From positions 72,388,969 through 72,452,968 of the forward strand of contig OX377205.1 in assembly GCA_947396885.1 (NCBI GenBank): 64,000 nucleotides of DNA, read 5' to 3'. The translations under genes were made by a program, and so were the position numbers. The notes below the pieces were generated by a model. The model worked only from the letters and a program-made list of their open reading frames with translations, was not told where the DNA came from and searched no databases. This DNA is from Heligmosomoides polygyrus polygyrus (taxonomy: Eukaryota; Nematoda; Chromadorea; Rhabditida; Heligmosomidae). This document shows, piece after piece, positions 12,491-23,575 of the stretch (positions within the stretch are counted from its first letter, which is position 1; each line of letters begins with the position of its first letter).

Positions 12491-12744
12491 GATGAAGTCC
12501 GACATAATAACTAAGCTTATCGCGAGAAATCGATCCTACAATCAGGAAATCGATAACCCGTCAACAAATCGCTCAAACTCTCACTGCCTCTCGTATCATC
12601 GTTACACTCTGCCTAGCCATGGTTCAAGTATCACTAGTCTGATAACACCCAGTAGTCCTACTCCCTTTCGTTTCGATCTCGCTCGCAATGTCGCATAAGT
12701 GAGTCTTCCTCTCACAAACTAGGATGCGCGTAAAACTAAATCAA

Positions 12745-12914
12745 GGGCCAGAGTCATCACAGAGATTTAACGGAGAATACAGCTGAAATTCTTGAGAAAA
12801 AACGCGAATTAACGTGGCTTATCAACAGGCGATATGGTGGAATGTTGGCGTTATCAAGAATTTCGGCTGTAATTTCTCCGTTAAATCTCTGTTAGTCGTT
12901 GATGAATCCGGCTC
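12745..12914. mobile_element. Foldback MITE, about 170 bp
   Basis: The two halves are inverted copies. The right half reads ggctgtaatttctccgttaa and then agtcgttgatgaatccggc; the left half carries its imperfect complement. The same ends and palindromic body occur at 26076-26243. The ends also match the termini of the 803-bp element at 35625-36427. It has no coding capacity. Confidence 0.65.
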
Positions 12915-13860
12915 CAGATTCCTGTTTAGCCGTCCTCAGACGCGTGGTTCGGCCTCCATGTAGGTTTAGTGGTCCACAAAACGGCCCGGCACGGTACGTG
13001 GAAACGGAAAGCCGGAATCACGCACGGAGGACCAGACAAAACAAACTGTTTATTTACTAGGTGAACAACATAGAAATACAGCACTAAGCCAAAGGGTGGG
13101 ATGGTCAAGGAAGGCGGTGGTACGTCAGGCCGTCGGAGGCGGTAGAGCGCCCTTTCACGTTGAAGAAGACGAAAAGGCTGTTACCAGAAGACGGTCTCGG
13201 AACCTGCCGCCTTTTCCCGCCAGGATCAACGATCGATGATCAACTTAGGCTTCCGCACGCTAGTGCGCTCTTCTTTTGACTGGCTCCTGACCTTCCGGCA
13301 TTATGGTGCTCTGATTTAGCAAATTCCTCTGTTCTTTCCTAATCCAGAGTCAGAGAGTCATTATGGGATTCGGAGGAGTGTTATGTTACTGCCGTCGTGC
13401 CGTAAGCGGTGTCCAGCTGTAGACCAATACCGATCAATTTTATTATGTTTCTGCAGAATAAGCACTTCGAATTGGGACTCTCATGATCTGTTTCTCGCCA
13501 CATAGAGAATGGATACTTCGGAGAACAAATCGCGTACATGCGATAGAGAGTGGATGGGCTTCATAGGAGCAGTGAAGATTCTTCCCTACCGTATCCCGTT
13601 GCAGTATTCTATATAGTAAAATCAGTCTTTTACTCAGTAAAAATAAGAAAGCTTAAAGGGGAACGAAGGAAGATTGGGGTTGTCCCTTGATGGCACTGCA
13701 ATAAAAAAGGCGAATAAGGGACAAGGACGAAAGTCGGTATTACTCAATTTATTTTATACATATATGGCACGAGATAGACACTTGGCTTCCACAGGCTTTG
13801 GGGACGAAGCCCCCAAACAGATGTTTGGCGGCCGCCATGGCGCTGAACGTCTGGTATATA
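12915..13860. other. No gene; dispersed repeat pieces
   Basis: About 13380-13640 resembles 63150-63310: both have an 'aataccgat ... ttatgtttctg' stretch, then a 'cttcggagaacaaatcg'-type stretch, then 'gaagattcttccctaccg'. A hairpin word, ggggacgaagccccc, lies near 13800. A 90-codon open frame across 13674-13946 overlaps the mariner end and is not protein-like. Confidence 0.4.
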
Positions 13861-14770
13861 TTAGGCTGGTGAAAAATTGCACCAAAAATTTTGGAAAATT
13901 TTCAAGATTAAACAGGAACTTCCAAGGACTGTTTGGTGCCAAGTAGTTATAGCACAAACATTCTAGAGTATATCGCATACGTGGCAATTTGTTTCTGAGG
14001 GCATATAAATACTACGATTGCAGTGAAGACTGACTGACTCCATGTCTCGGATAAGGTTTCGCGACTGAATATCGCTCAGTCTCTCCTTGTTCGTCTTCGT
14101 AATAAGGACTTTTTCGAGAATGTCGTGGCGGGAGACGAATCCTGGGTCTTCCTCATTAATCATACTCGAAAGGCCCAGTGGCTCCCTCAAGGGGAACCAC
14201 AACCTCAAGGCGGACATCGCCAGAGGAAGGTAATGCTGTGCTGTTGATGGGATTCTCAAGGATTGCTCTATCATGAGCTCCTTGACGACGGCACCGCGGT
14301 AACAGCGAACATCTACGCTACACAGCTGCGGAAGCTAAGTGAGGCCATGTCGCGGAAACGGTATAGGCGGAAGAATGTTTACTCTCTTCACGACAATACT
14401 CGCCCCACGTTGCAAGGTCGTCTCGTCAGATGTTGCAGGAGCTTACGTGGGAGGCGGTGTCCCTCCTACTGTATTCGCCAGATCTTGCACCTACCACCAC
14501 CTCCTTCGAGCTTTCAAGCAACACGCAAGGGATAGGAGCTTCAACGACCGAGCCAAACTGGAATCGGAGGTGGAGCACTTCTTCGAGTCACAGCTGACTT
14601 CATTCTGGAAGGAAGGATTTTGTGATGTCCCCATTACATGGCAGAAGGTTGTAACTGCAAACAGTAGTTACTTTGTAGCTTGAAGTCGCTCACAGAAGAA
14701 GTGATTCAGTGATTTCAATACATTTTGAAAAAAAAACACGCCTTGGTGCAAGACTTTTTCACCAACCTTT
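13861..14770 (+). mobile_element. mariner transposon relic with both terminal inverted repeats
   Basis: The left end (13861-13887, ggctggtgaaaaattgcacc) and the right end (14743-14770, complement ggttggtgaaaaagtcttgc) are inverted copies next to TA dinucleotides. From about 14030 to 14680 the plus strand reads as the C-terminal two thirds of a mariner transposase: AGDESW (first catalytic Asp), KAQWLPQGEPQ, WWDSQGLLYHELLDDG, then LHDNTRPT (second Asp). Frameshifts and stops separate these. At 910 bp it is shorter than the usual 1.3 kb. The N-terminal DNA-binding domain has been lost by internal deletion, so it is inactive. Confidence 0.8.
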
Positions 14771-14792
14771 TATATATATATATATATATATG
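14771..14792. repeat. (TA)n microsatellite
   Basis: This is a pure TA run directly outside the right end of the mariner. It may have grown from the TA target site. Confidence 0.8.
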
Positions 14793-14820
14793 GGCGCGTG
14801 TAGCGCAGTCGGAGGAGGCG
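14793..14820 (+). mobile_element. SINE 5' head, cut by the assembly gap
   Basis: The words gtgtagcgcagtcggagg match the A-box head of the SINE at 3700-4000 read on its own strand. The rest would lie in the gap. Confidence 0.5.
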
Positions 14821-15020
14821 NNNNNNNNNNNNNNNNNNNNNNNNNNNNNNNNNNNNNNNNNNNNNNNNNNNNNNNNNNNNNNNNNNNNNNNNNNNNNNNN
14901 NNNNNNNNNNNNNNNNNNNNNNNNNNNNNNNNNNNNNNNNNNNNNNNNNNNNNNNNNNNNNNNNNNNNNNNNNNNNNNNNNNNNNNNNNNNNNNNNNNNN
15001 NNNNNNNNNNNNNNNNNNNN
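14821..15020. other. Assembly gap (200 N)
   Basis: Exactly 200 undetermined bases. The round number suggests a scaffold gap of arbitrary size. Open frames running through it are artefacts. Confidence 0.98.
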
Positions 15021-15311
15021 TGCAAGATTGAAGTTGCACTCTATCCCGTAGCCCTCCAGCATTTCCGAGAGCAAAGAGGCCCCCACCAAAGTACTTCGAA
15101 GAGAAGGATGCACTCACGATTCGATCCACCAAGAGTGCCGATGCCACTGGATGCACTCACGATTCGATCCACCAAGAGTGCCGATGCCACTGGATGCACT
15201 CACGGTGGATCGAATCGTGAGTGCATCCTTCTCTTCGAAGTACCTTGGTGGGGCCCTCTTTGCTCTCGGAAATGCTGGAGGGCTACGGGATAGAGTGCAA
15301 CTTCAATCTTG
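15021..15311. repeat. Large inverted repeat (palindrome) at the gap edge, with an internal 43-bp direct duplication
   Basis: The arm 15021-15125 (starting tgcaagattgaagttgcact) is the reverse complement of about 15206-15311, with almost no mismatches. Between the arms, a 43-base block starting gatgcactcacgattcgatc is repeated in tandem (about 15107-15192). The arms touch the N gap. It could be a true hairpin-forming repeat or a fold-back assembly or read artefact. Confidence 0.85.
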
Positions 15312-15486
15312 CACTACGTTCAGGCCTCTGAAGACGACGATCTCGTCGAAACGTTGGGCCACGCATAAATAAAGAAGATTCACCATAATAACCTCGTTTT
15401 GGCACAATACTAACACTTGAAGAACTTAACATTAACATTAAAATGTCCTTTTTACGCGGACGTGTCGTCGCTTGATTTTCTGTCAG

Positions 15487-15620
15487 CGTTCGATCCTGAT
15501 TTCACTCCTACAAGGAGGGAGATTGCAGCTGGAGATGCTCTAAAACGGCTTCTTCAGGAGGCATTATCAGGGAGAGGAAGATTGTTCGTCCCTAGCGTTT
15601 GTAAGATGCTGCCGGTGTGA
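15487..15620 (+). CDS. Possible terminal exon, unknown protein
   Basis: After an acceptor-like ttctgtcag, an open frame continues with an amphipathic composition (FDPDFTPTRREIAAGDALKR, then LLQEALSGRGR) to a TGA at 15618-15620. I do not recognise a family. No partner exon was found, and it could be chance. Confidence 0.2.
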
Positions 15621-15884
15621 TAAGCGATTATGTTTTAAATGTTTCATAGTTCTATATCATAATTGTTGATTACCATTGTCAGCAAGAAACACAGTCACTT
15701 CATGTGAGAAAGAATTTTTTTATGTTGGCGATACAATATGTAGAATGATACCGTGCAAATACGATCCATTGAGAGGTAATTCAAATGAAAGCCCAAAAAG
15801 GCTAAGTTTAAATACTAAAAGCATTAATCGTGTACAAACTGACTCGTGTGATCACGTAAGTCCATAATAATAACGATCCGATGT

Positions 15885-16230
15885 GTGCAAAAACACTGGC
15901 CCCACCGGGGACCGAACCATCAAACCGCCCAGTGCGACCGAGAGGCGACCCCGCTACCATCACGCCAACCGACCACATCTGGCTAGGTGGCAGCAGGGCG
16001 TCACGAACCTCGCGCTCACGCATCCACACGTTTTTTTTTCGACCACAGAAGAGCATTCCGAAAAAAACAACTATGCGTTTGGACTTCCCGTACGGGACCC
16101 TACATCCTGTGAAAATTGCATCGCAAAAGCTCAACGCCACTCTGTAGGCTCTCCTTGTGAGTGCAGGCGACAGTCGGACCCTCCGATTGTGCTACACGCA
16201 CCCGCCGTATTAGACTAGCCCAGACTGGTT
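15885..16230 (-). mobile_element. tRNA-like SINE-type repeats (two heads)
   Basis: On the minus strand there is a head near 16215-16180 (GTGTAGCACAATCGGAGG), related to the A-box head at 14793. A second tRNA-like block at 15975-15895 has A-box-like GTGATGGTAGCGG and B-box-like GATGGTTCGGTCCC. The acceptor stem does not pair as in a functional tRNA. A T-rich tract separates the two. The reading is SINE or dimeric SINE rather than a tRNA gene. Confidence 0.45.
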
Positions 16231-16890
16231 TAAAGTTTCGATCACCTTTCGGTCCTGTCGGAAAAAGTCTAAAAGGCATATCCCGTAAGGCGTTCAAGCT
16301 AACTAACTAAATAAAAACGGCTTATTAACCACGAAATGAAGGCCAAGTGTTACCTGGTCTTTGCCGTCAGTTCGCCGAGCACTGAGTCGGCAAGGCTGGC
16401 CGAGCAGTCGGTGACTCGAAATGAAGGCAGTTTGATGACGGTGCTGGCGACTCGATGTCCACCGACTGTGATTCTTTTCTTCACTGGGTATGGCTGGAAT
16501 ACGACAAAACTGAATGCGATGGCTATCAAAAGATCAAGTGTCGAAATTCACTACTTGCAACTCTATAGTGAAAAATCCATTTGAAAACCGGAAAATGTCA
16601 GTAGTCTTTGATGGTTCAGCCTTCTCAGAGTAATTCTACCCATTTCAGCATTTACACGAGAAAAGCCACAAGGCATGATTTTCTTTCGAAACCTCTCGTT
16701 ATTATTCTTGAGCGTGGGTGAATGTATATGAAAACCCATCTTGGCCATTCGGCAGAAGTAGGGGTTAAACCGTGTGCAGAGATCATTACACGCTAGGTAG
16801 ACTGAAAGAACTGAAAGTCCTTCTAATTCCATTTACGATTCATCAAAATTTCAATCACAAGCAGGATAGTTCCATTGGCGTGGAGGCCTA
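16231..16890. other. No gene seen
   Basis: Only short open frames without recognisable domains. No repeat match was noticed elsewhere in the window. Confidence 0.3.
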
Positions 16891-16999
16891 CTGGTCACTT
16901 CTCTCTTATCGTTTGAGCCGTAAGTCGAAGACGTCTACCCTGCACCATAACAGCGGACCATATCCATATATGGATTGGAGGAATTGAAAGCGAAAGCAC

Positions 17000-17140
17000 C
17001 TGAAGGTCCTCGGGCTTCGGCACATTGTAGCTGGTTGACGGTTCGTCGAGAACCACGACGTCGTAGTCGTGTGGTGTGAGAATGGCCCGATCTGCTGTGG
17101 CGCTTCGCCTCGGTTGAATGATCGCTACAGAGACGTCCAT
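17000..17140 (-). CDS. Possible coding exon, unknown protein
   Basis: On the minus strand, a frame from an ATG at 17140 reads protein-like (TPHDYDVVVLDEPS, YNVPKPEDLQ). It meets a GT donor-like gtgctt at 16999. The codon before the ATG is a stop, so the ATG would have to be a real start or an acceptor lies inside. No family is recognised and no second exon was found. Confidence 0.22.
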
Positions 17141-17219
17141 TCAAGTACAGCCTAAAGAGCGCTCAAGTTATTTTAGATCAGTCTTAAAAAAAATGTTGCA
17201 AGAATTAGCCACGATCGCG

Positions 17220-17390
17220 GAATCACGACTGGAATTCTGTGCATACGGTAGCGCGAAGACGAGAAAATACGCCTAGGAATGTGATAATGCCCTTATCAAG
17301 CCGCTGTTGGGCATTGATCTTCGTCGTAAAGATGTATTTATCACACACGAAGAATAACTCGAACTACCCTGAGTTACGCAGTCATAGGAC
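17220..17390. repeat. Dispersed repeat shared with 62590-62760
   Basis: Both places run through ctgtgcatac-g-agcgcga, gagaaaatacgc, atcaagccgctg and ttcgtcg-aaagatg in the same order and orientation, with about 15-20% mismatch by eye. Function is unknown. Confidence 0.6.
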
Positions 17391-17422
17391 TCGGAGAATC
17401 GCCATATCAATTTGCGGATATA

Positions 17423-18613
17423 CAGGGTGTCTCAAAAAATGTATGCACTGTTTGAATAATGATAACTTTGTTCACGGTAAAGCCACTGAAGAAGTTGAAA
17501 GTATAGGAAAATAGAATTTCCTGACATATAAGTGGTATGGCATGCGCCACGCAATGGTCTGATATTCTGCATTTTACACTTGATTGATTGTGTATCGATT
17601 GAATAGTTGCTATAATTTCTTCACAAAGTGGCCGTTTCGATTGATTTGTGCTTCTTTTGAGGTTCAAAACTTAAAAAAACACTACAGCTTGCGAAAAATG
17701 TAGGGTAATCTAAAAAATGCCGGTACCGTTTTCTAACATTGCTGCTACTGAAGCTTTTGAAGATGTTCGAGACGTATATGAAAGCAGAGGATAGTGAAAA
17801 CTCTGAGACGCCATGCCGCTCCCGAAAACTTGCATTTCCGACTCGATTGATTGTGCAAATGCTTAATGCTTGCTACAATCTTGTCTACTTGGCAACATTA
17901 TCCTATGCTGCGTTTTTCCGTCACCCTGTAGCTGAAATTATACCAATTAACCTCTCCATTCAGCCTGAATATTATTTCATCATTCCAAGGAATCCGTCTT
18001 GGAAAATGGGACTCCTGCTCACATTTGAGTTGTGTAATAAATAAACTCTTCTATCAGATGTGTTTCGCGTGATTTTCAAGTTCTAAACGTCAAGAGAAGG
18101 TTAATCACAGGTTAATTTGTTCACTTACGAACAAGATTGTAACAAGCATTCAGCCCATGCACAATCAATCGGGTCTGAAAAGCAAAGTTTTAGGCGGGTG
18201 TATAGCGTCATCTTGACTACCTACTCGTCTCATAGTTTTCGACATTTTGTGCTTTCATATGAGTCTTAAACGTCTTCGAAAGTTCATTAGCAGCAATGTT
18301 AGAGCTTTCCAAACAGTACCTGCATTTTTCGCAAGCCGTGTTGTGTTTTTAAGTTTTGAACCCTAAGGGAATCACAAATCAATCCAAACGGCCACTTTGT
18401 GAAGAAATTACAACAAGTAGTCAAGGGAAACACAATCAATCGAGTGTAAAACACAAAAATTCACAGAAGTGCAAGGCGCATTCCATACCACTCACATGTC
18501 AGAAAATTTCTATTTTCCTATTCTTTCATATTTGCTTTCAATATCCTCAGTAGCCTTACTGTGACCAAAGTTATCACCATTCAAACAGTGTATACATTTT
18601 TTTGAGACACCTG
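17423..18613. mobile_element. Long foldback element (arms of about 480 bp, TA target site)
   Basis: The left end cagggtgtctcaaaaaatgt and the right end (complement caggtgtctcaaaaaaatgt) are flanked by TA. The inverted similarity does not stop at the tips. It runs inward through the ttcttcacaaagtggccgtt, aacattgctgctactgaa and cgattgattgtgcaaatgct blocks to about 17890 on the left and 18125 on the right. The unpaired centre is about 235 bp. Open frames on the two arms resemble each other only because the arms are copies. TA flanks and a CAGGGTG tip suggest a Tc1/mariner-mobilised non-autonomous element. Confidence 0.8.
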
Positions 18614-18771
18614 TATTTATCATCTCATAATGGACACTTGAAATAAGGTAAAGCCCCAAATCAAGATGGGCGTTTTTCAAACTAGATAGTTTGTAATTTA
18701 AAAAACCTCTCGTGAAAAATGTTCTTTGAGATTATTCGAAAACTAGTAGCTGCCTACACAGAGTGCCACAT

Positions 18772-18965
18772 GAAAATAAATAAACTGCGTTGTCAATGTA
18801 GGGGACGAAGAATGGCGTTAATCATTCTCTTTTGGAATGCGTCACGCTTTCTATTTCCACAGGATGTCGTGGAGGCAATTTGCATAGTGGCCAGCCGGTG
18901 GACAATTCAGTTCTGTGTTACTTCCCAGGCAAGTTTGGTAGCAACTCACTGACCCCAGATGGATG
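18772..18965 (-). mobile_element. SINE fragment, head missing
   Basis: The stretch matches the 3' body of the 3700-4000 SINE (ggatgtcgtggaggc, tggccagccggtgga, ttcccaggcaagtttggt, tgaccccagatgg). Its tRNA-like head, expected at the higher-coordinate end, is absent, so it is 5'-truncated. Confidence 0.6.
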
Positions 18966-19915
18966 CATGACGCTGCACTAAAGCTAAATCCTTAAAAACA
19001 CTTTAAACAGACGATAATAAGACGCGCATTACGAATGTCAGTGGAATATTTTAAACTTATCATACAATTCAGAAGAGGATAATTTTCTAACGACACAGGT
19101 GGCTGCGCCATGCATATATCCTAAACGAATTCGATTGCAATGTAAGTGTGTATACACAAAGCTGCTTTTCAGCCCCACAGTGAATCCTTAACAAGCTTAA
19201 CGTAGCAAAATAAAGTGGTTTTTGTTATTAACCAAACAAGAAGAGTGTTATGCAAGTTTAAGCCGCAATTTTTCGTATATCAGACCAAATTTTCTTCGCT
19301 TTTCTACATTTTTTATTATTCAGAATAATCTTAAAAATATCAGTGTACGTAAACGAAAAAAAACTATCAACACACAAAAGACGTATTCATTTTTAGGGCA
19401 ACCTGCGCATGCAATTAATAGTTCTTCAGATAAGAAGGTCTAAATAATTTTATTAAATCGAAAGTTTATTTAAACCTTGTTAAATGTGTTTCTTTTAGTT
19501 TGGAACGCTTTCACTCTGTTTTGAAAGATCATAACTATTGCTTGAAAAGGGACGAGTTTGTCATCAAAACGGTCCGCGTGGTCTTCATTCAGGAGTGGGT
19601 AATATGTAAGTATCACTGGCTACATTTCGTTAACGACTACATACTCTAACAGGAATTGCTCAGAAATCCGTTAAATCAAAGTAGCTCGGGCTCAGCCGCA
19701 GGCTAGCAGACAGAAAAGCAGCGTTATTTTAGAATATCCATATAACAAATAGCTTTTGCCACGTAGCGACAGTGCTACATACACGCACTACCTCCTGCGA
19801 TGTTTTTCGTCTGTGCCGTATAGAAAGGGTTCACCAAGCTTGAGAAATTTTCGTTGTGGAGGATTTATAAGGGAGAATAAGGAGGGATAAGGAAGGTCTG
19901 TATTTTTTCAAATAC
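18966..19915. other. No gene seen; AT-rich
   Basis: The stretch is generally AT-rich with short open frames only. No repeat partner was noticed. Confidence 0.3.
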
Positions 19916-19917
19916 CC

Positions 19918-20290
19918 AGACAAGACAAGACACGACTCACGCAAGTGAGACAAGGCCTCCGGAGGCTTCGCCGACGTTCGAAGATCAGAGACGCTGTCGC
20001 ATGGGCCAAGTCATCGAAAATTAGGTGGGCCGGCCACGTAATGCGATTCGCAGACACCCGCTGGACGAGAGCCGTCACCGACTGGATTCCGCGTGATGTC
20101 AAGAGAACACCAGGACGCCCACCAACGCGTTGGTTGGACTTCCTCGTGAAAGCCCTGAACGACTGTGTGACGCTCTTCGTGTCCCTCGAGCGAGTAGCAT
20201 CCAACGGACCACTATGGCACGCGAGAGGGACGAATGGAAACATTGCTGGCGCCCGCTTGAGCAAGTCGATGATCAACGGGACGACAGGTG
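19918..20290 (+). mobile_element. RTE non-LTR retrotransposon 3' fragment
   Basis: The plus-strand frame 19945-20307 reads RRRSKIRDAVAWAK, WAGHVMRFADTRWTRAV and PGRPPTRWLDFLVKALND. These are the C-terminal residues of the RTE at 39942-40325, and the similarity begins just downstream of its reverse transcriptase. The element ends near 20290 in a short repeated acaggtgatacaggtgat, the kind of simple 3' tail expected of RTE elements. It is a 5'-truncated insertion. Confidence 0.8.
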
Positions 20291-21230
20291 ATACAGGTGA
20301 TTTATGAAACGTGTGGGCGGGAGTTATCGTGCAAAAGAATCGCGCCTCTTCTGTTGACCAATGCTGACTGAAGTTGACGCAATTTTCTATGTATTTCGTC
20401 GATTTCCATACAACAAGACTCTGCTGTGATCGTTTCGTCTGGTGCCAAAAAAGTTGTAGTGGATCACCCTAGCCGTCGATCACCACAAGTGACAATTACC
20501 TTTTTTTGTGGAGCTTCGATTTTGGAAAATGTCTAGGGGGTTCGTCGGCGTACAATGACTGTCTGGAACCCTTCCTTTTATCACTTAGAATCCAATTTTT
20601 ATCACAAGTGATGATTCGATTCAAAAACGGGTCAGCTTCGTTGCGTAAAAGTAGAGAAGAACAAATCTCGGAACGTGACATTTTGCCGCCCACTCAACCG
20701 TGGGGCATCCACGTTTCGAGCCCTTTCACCTTCACAAGGCGTTTCAAAGCATCCACAGCAGAAGTTTTACTGACGTCTAACTCTTCCGCGATCCCGCGAT
20801 CTGTTTGGGATGGTTCAGCTTCCACCAATTCCTTCAACTCGTCGTCTCTAGGTCGATCGCTACGGGGATAATCTTTGAGGCTGAAATCTCCGCTCCGAAA
20901 TTTACTGAACCACTGGTGCACAGTGCTTCCTCCAACACTATTAAGCCCCACAAGCCTCCTCCCCCTGACTTTTCGAGCTGTCTCGGTTGCCAACTGTCCC
21001 GACTCGAACTTAAAAAATATCGCTCTGAATTGGCGCTTCGACGTACTTCAAAGAGCCCTTCAATAACAGAAATATAGAATAACGTTGAAACATAAATTAC
21101 TTAGTCGGGTAGAGCGAAAAATTCTGCACTGAAAGTAGCATTAATGCGCAATGCAAGTGGAACTTTTACTTAATAATAGACGAATCAAAAATACTAACAC
21201 AAAAAGCTGAGAAATTTCCGGACAACCTAA
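20291..21230 (-). mobile_element. mariner transposon relic, interrupted by the RTE tail
   Basis: The terminal inverted repeat at 21211-21230 (minus strand: ttaggttgtccggaaatttc) abuts TA. On the minus strand the transposase reads TVHQWFSKFRSGDFSLKDYP, DELKELVEAEPSQTDRGIAE, SLLLRNEADPFLNRIITCDK (the residue after the catalytic D differs from the usual E), then ARVIHYNFF and ILLHDNSRPH. It then stops where the RTE tail begins at about 20290. Frameshifts are present. The C-terminal part and the distal repeat were not found beyond the RTE piece, so it was deleted or truncated there. Confidence 0.8.
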
Positions 21231-22135
21231 TATCTCATCGAAAACTTGACCGACCGAATATTTTGCGTGTTTTGCTAGCTGTTAATTACTTATTATTTCA
21301 AAAAACTTTAGCTTTATAAAATATTCAGATAATTTTGGTGACATACTCATTTCAGCTCTTTGCACACTTACATACATGCTAACGGTTTCATCACAGCCAA
21401 TACGCAACTAAAAATGAAGAAAATGGGTCCAAAGTAGAGAATGCCTTTAACAAAGCTTTGTCAAATAACAATTTATGTAAAAAATTTAATAAACCAAATG
21501 GATCGAAATCTTTGTAGTTTTCACACATGAAAGTGGACAACTGCCTCTTCCAGTTGAACGGTAGTACAGAGTTGTTTCTTTCATTTAGACAGAACTGTAA
21601 ATTTAAAGAGATTTCCAACGAAGAGAAGATTGCAAAATTCCCTCTTTCCTTTGATACTCCAACCTCGTCGAAACGACAAAATCTACTCTGAAATAGATTA
21701 TTAACGTCAGATTATTACAAATTTTATTAATAATTAGAACTGGCGTCAGCATCCTCTAGAATTTTGATAGCTGATTAGAACTATTACAAGAAATCCGTTG
21801 GGAATAGCTTTCCTGATACGCATCCATTCGGAAAGCGGTTCGGTTCAGTCAAATTTGCAATGAGAGGTATCGGAAACAAATGCATTCACAAACATGTGGG
21901 TGCAAGTGTATATAGCGCGAAATGCCTCATACACTCCCTCGACAAGCTTCCGCACACTTTTTGATCGTCGCCATAAGTACGAAGATGAAGAGTTACAAAT
22001 GTGTGAATAGTAATTAAGGTGGACTTCTGACTCGAACTCGACGGTTTTGCAACCCTGTAGGCCGCCTTCTGTAATCCAGTGCCTCCCACTTATGTAGTAA
22101 CACGCCTTTGACCAGTTCAGGGGCATTTTTTACAT
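21231..22135. other. No gene; possible SINE-like B box
   Basis: On the minus strand near 22050-22020 a B-box-like GTCGAGTTCGAGTC occurs, but no convincing A box. Otherwise the stretch is AT-rich and unrecognised. Confidence 0.25.
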
Positions 22136-22400
22136 CTTCGTTCGATTTCGGTTGCTGCGACAGTGGACATTGGAGTCAATGGTTTGGTCTCTTGGAAGCA
22201 GCTCCAAGCAGACGATACCTTCGTGATCCCACCACGCGAAAACACAATTTTCTTTTGGTGAATGCTTGTTTTGGATGTCGAATGTGGGACGTATTTTGCC
22301 TATGTTGTGTAATCCATCCATTTTTCATCACCTGTTCCGACTCGTTTTAGAAATCGGTCGTTCGGTTAGGAACCAGCAAGGAATCGCATGTGTTAATTGT
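22136..22400 (-). mobile_element. mariner transposase relic
   Basis: On the minus strand, in shifting frames: TCDSLLV followed by NRTTDF, then VGTGDEKWMDYTT (first catalytic Asp), then NCVFAWWDHEGIVCLELLPR and DQTIDSN. The order and spacing match the middle of a mariner transposase (the ..GDEKW ... WWD..G....ELLP pattern). Stops and frameshifts show it is dead. No terminal repeats were identified. Confidence 0.65.
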
Positions 22401-23470
22401 TCAGGGCAGGCGGATTTCTTTTAATTCGAGAGAAACCCGAACATCCGGTTTGTCTACGTAACCAAGATGTATTAAGTGCAAGTAAATAAAATGATAATGC
22501 AATTCGATAGTCAAGTCTCTCTGACATCTCTCAATTTGTCGTGTGCCGGTTAGTTTCAATCAACGCCTTTATTTTGTCTTCATCAGTAGTAATCGATCAG
22601 TATGTGATGCACTTCACGCGCTAAAATTTCCAGAGGAAAAGCGAGCAAACTAGTGCTGACCATTGCGTACAGTAACACCACAAACTGATGAATAAATGGT
22701 TTCTCCCTTGCAGCGCATTTTTGCTTTCTGGGAAGTAAAACAAGAAAATACGCCAATGCTACCTCTGATTGTCCATTTGTAGCATAATTTTTTGCCAACT
22801 TCTTTTCACTTATGAGCTCAGTTTTTGAAAGAAGTTAGTCTAAAGTCTAACCCGCAAAATAGTATATAACAATAAGCCCAGCAAACACAAGTACACAAAA
22901 ATAAACTGTTCTCGCCATTTATGAGAGAAACGACATTAATTATCGAACATCTCTATAACTTGCTGTTATTTTTCCCAGGATGCGTGACTATGCCAGCGCT
23001 TAAATCTTACACTGCTTCACATCGAAGCCGAGAGCAGGCGGCTTCTAGACAAAGGATATGCAAGTCGGACCTGGTGAAGGAGCGGCTACAAAATTGCCCA
23101 TTAGACAAGGAGGGTACATAGCGAAAAGTCTACCTCGGCAAAGCATTCCTTATTGACGAACTTCAGAAGTGAGAAGAATTCAAGGGTCAGCTGAATTGCT
23201 CGAGAGGAAGTGCTAGCTTTGTACCTAGTACTAAGAAAATGAGCCAGTGAAGGCGTTGACCAGGACGCTCTTCAGAATACGCCAGAAATCACAGAGCGCG
23301 GCAGCAGGAGCAGCACATGGAGCGTCACCGTGTCGCCCCTTCTGTTCGCTGATCTCATGTCTATCGATCGCCGCGATAAGAGCCGACTACCACGCCCTGA
23401 AGAGCAAACAGACCCCGGAAGAGTCGTCGACAGGCGACTTGTCGGGATTACGAACGGCCCGTGGGAGGTG
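22401..23470. other. No gene seen
   Basis: Only short unrecognised open frames. The stretch is moderately AT-rich up to about 22950. Confidence 0.3.
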
Positions 23471-23575
23471 TTGGATGGCGATGTAGCGGTCAGCGCTGGA
23501 GCGGTGGCAACCGGCGCCACCAACGTGACACCGCATGGACCTGGTTCGATTTCGCGCAGGGACCGAATAGTCGTT
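23471..23575 (+). mobile_element. tRNA-like SINE head (tentative)
   Basis: An A-box-like GATGTAGCGGTCAGCGC is followed about 60 bases later by a B-box-like CTGGTTCGATTTC. The longer open frames here on both strands cross it and have no family character. Confidence 0.35.

Noticed and set aside
14709..15293. Long open frames across the N gap
   Set aside because: They exist only because N codons are read as X.
15895..15975. A functional tRNA gene on the minus strand
   Set aside because: A- and B-box-like words are present, but the ends do not form a seven-pair acceptor stem and the block is embedded in a longer repeat.
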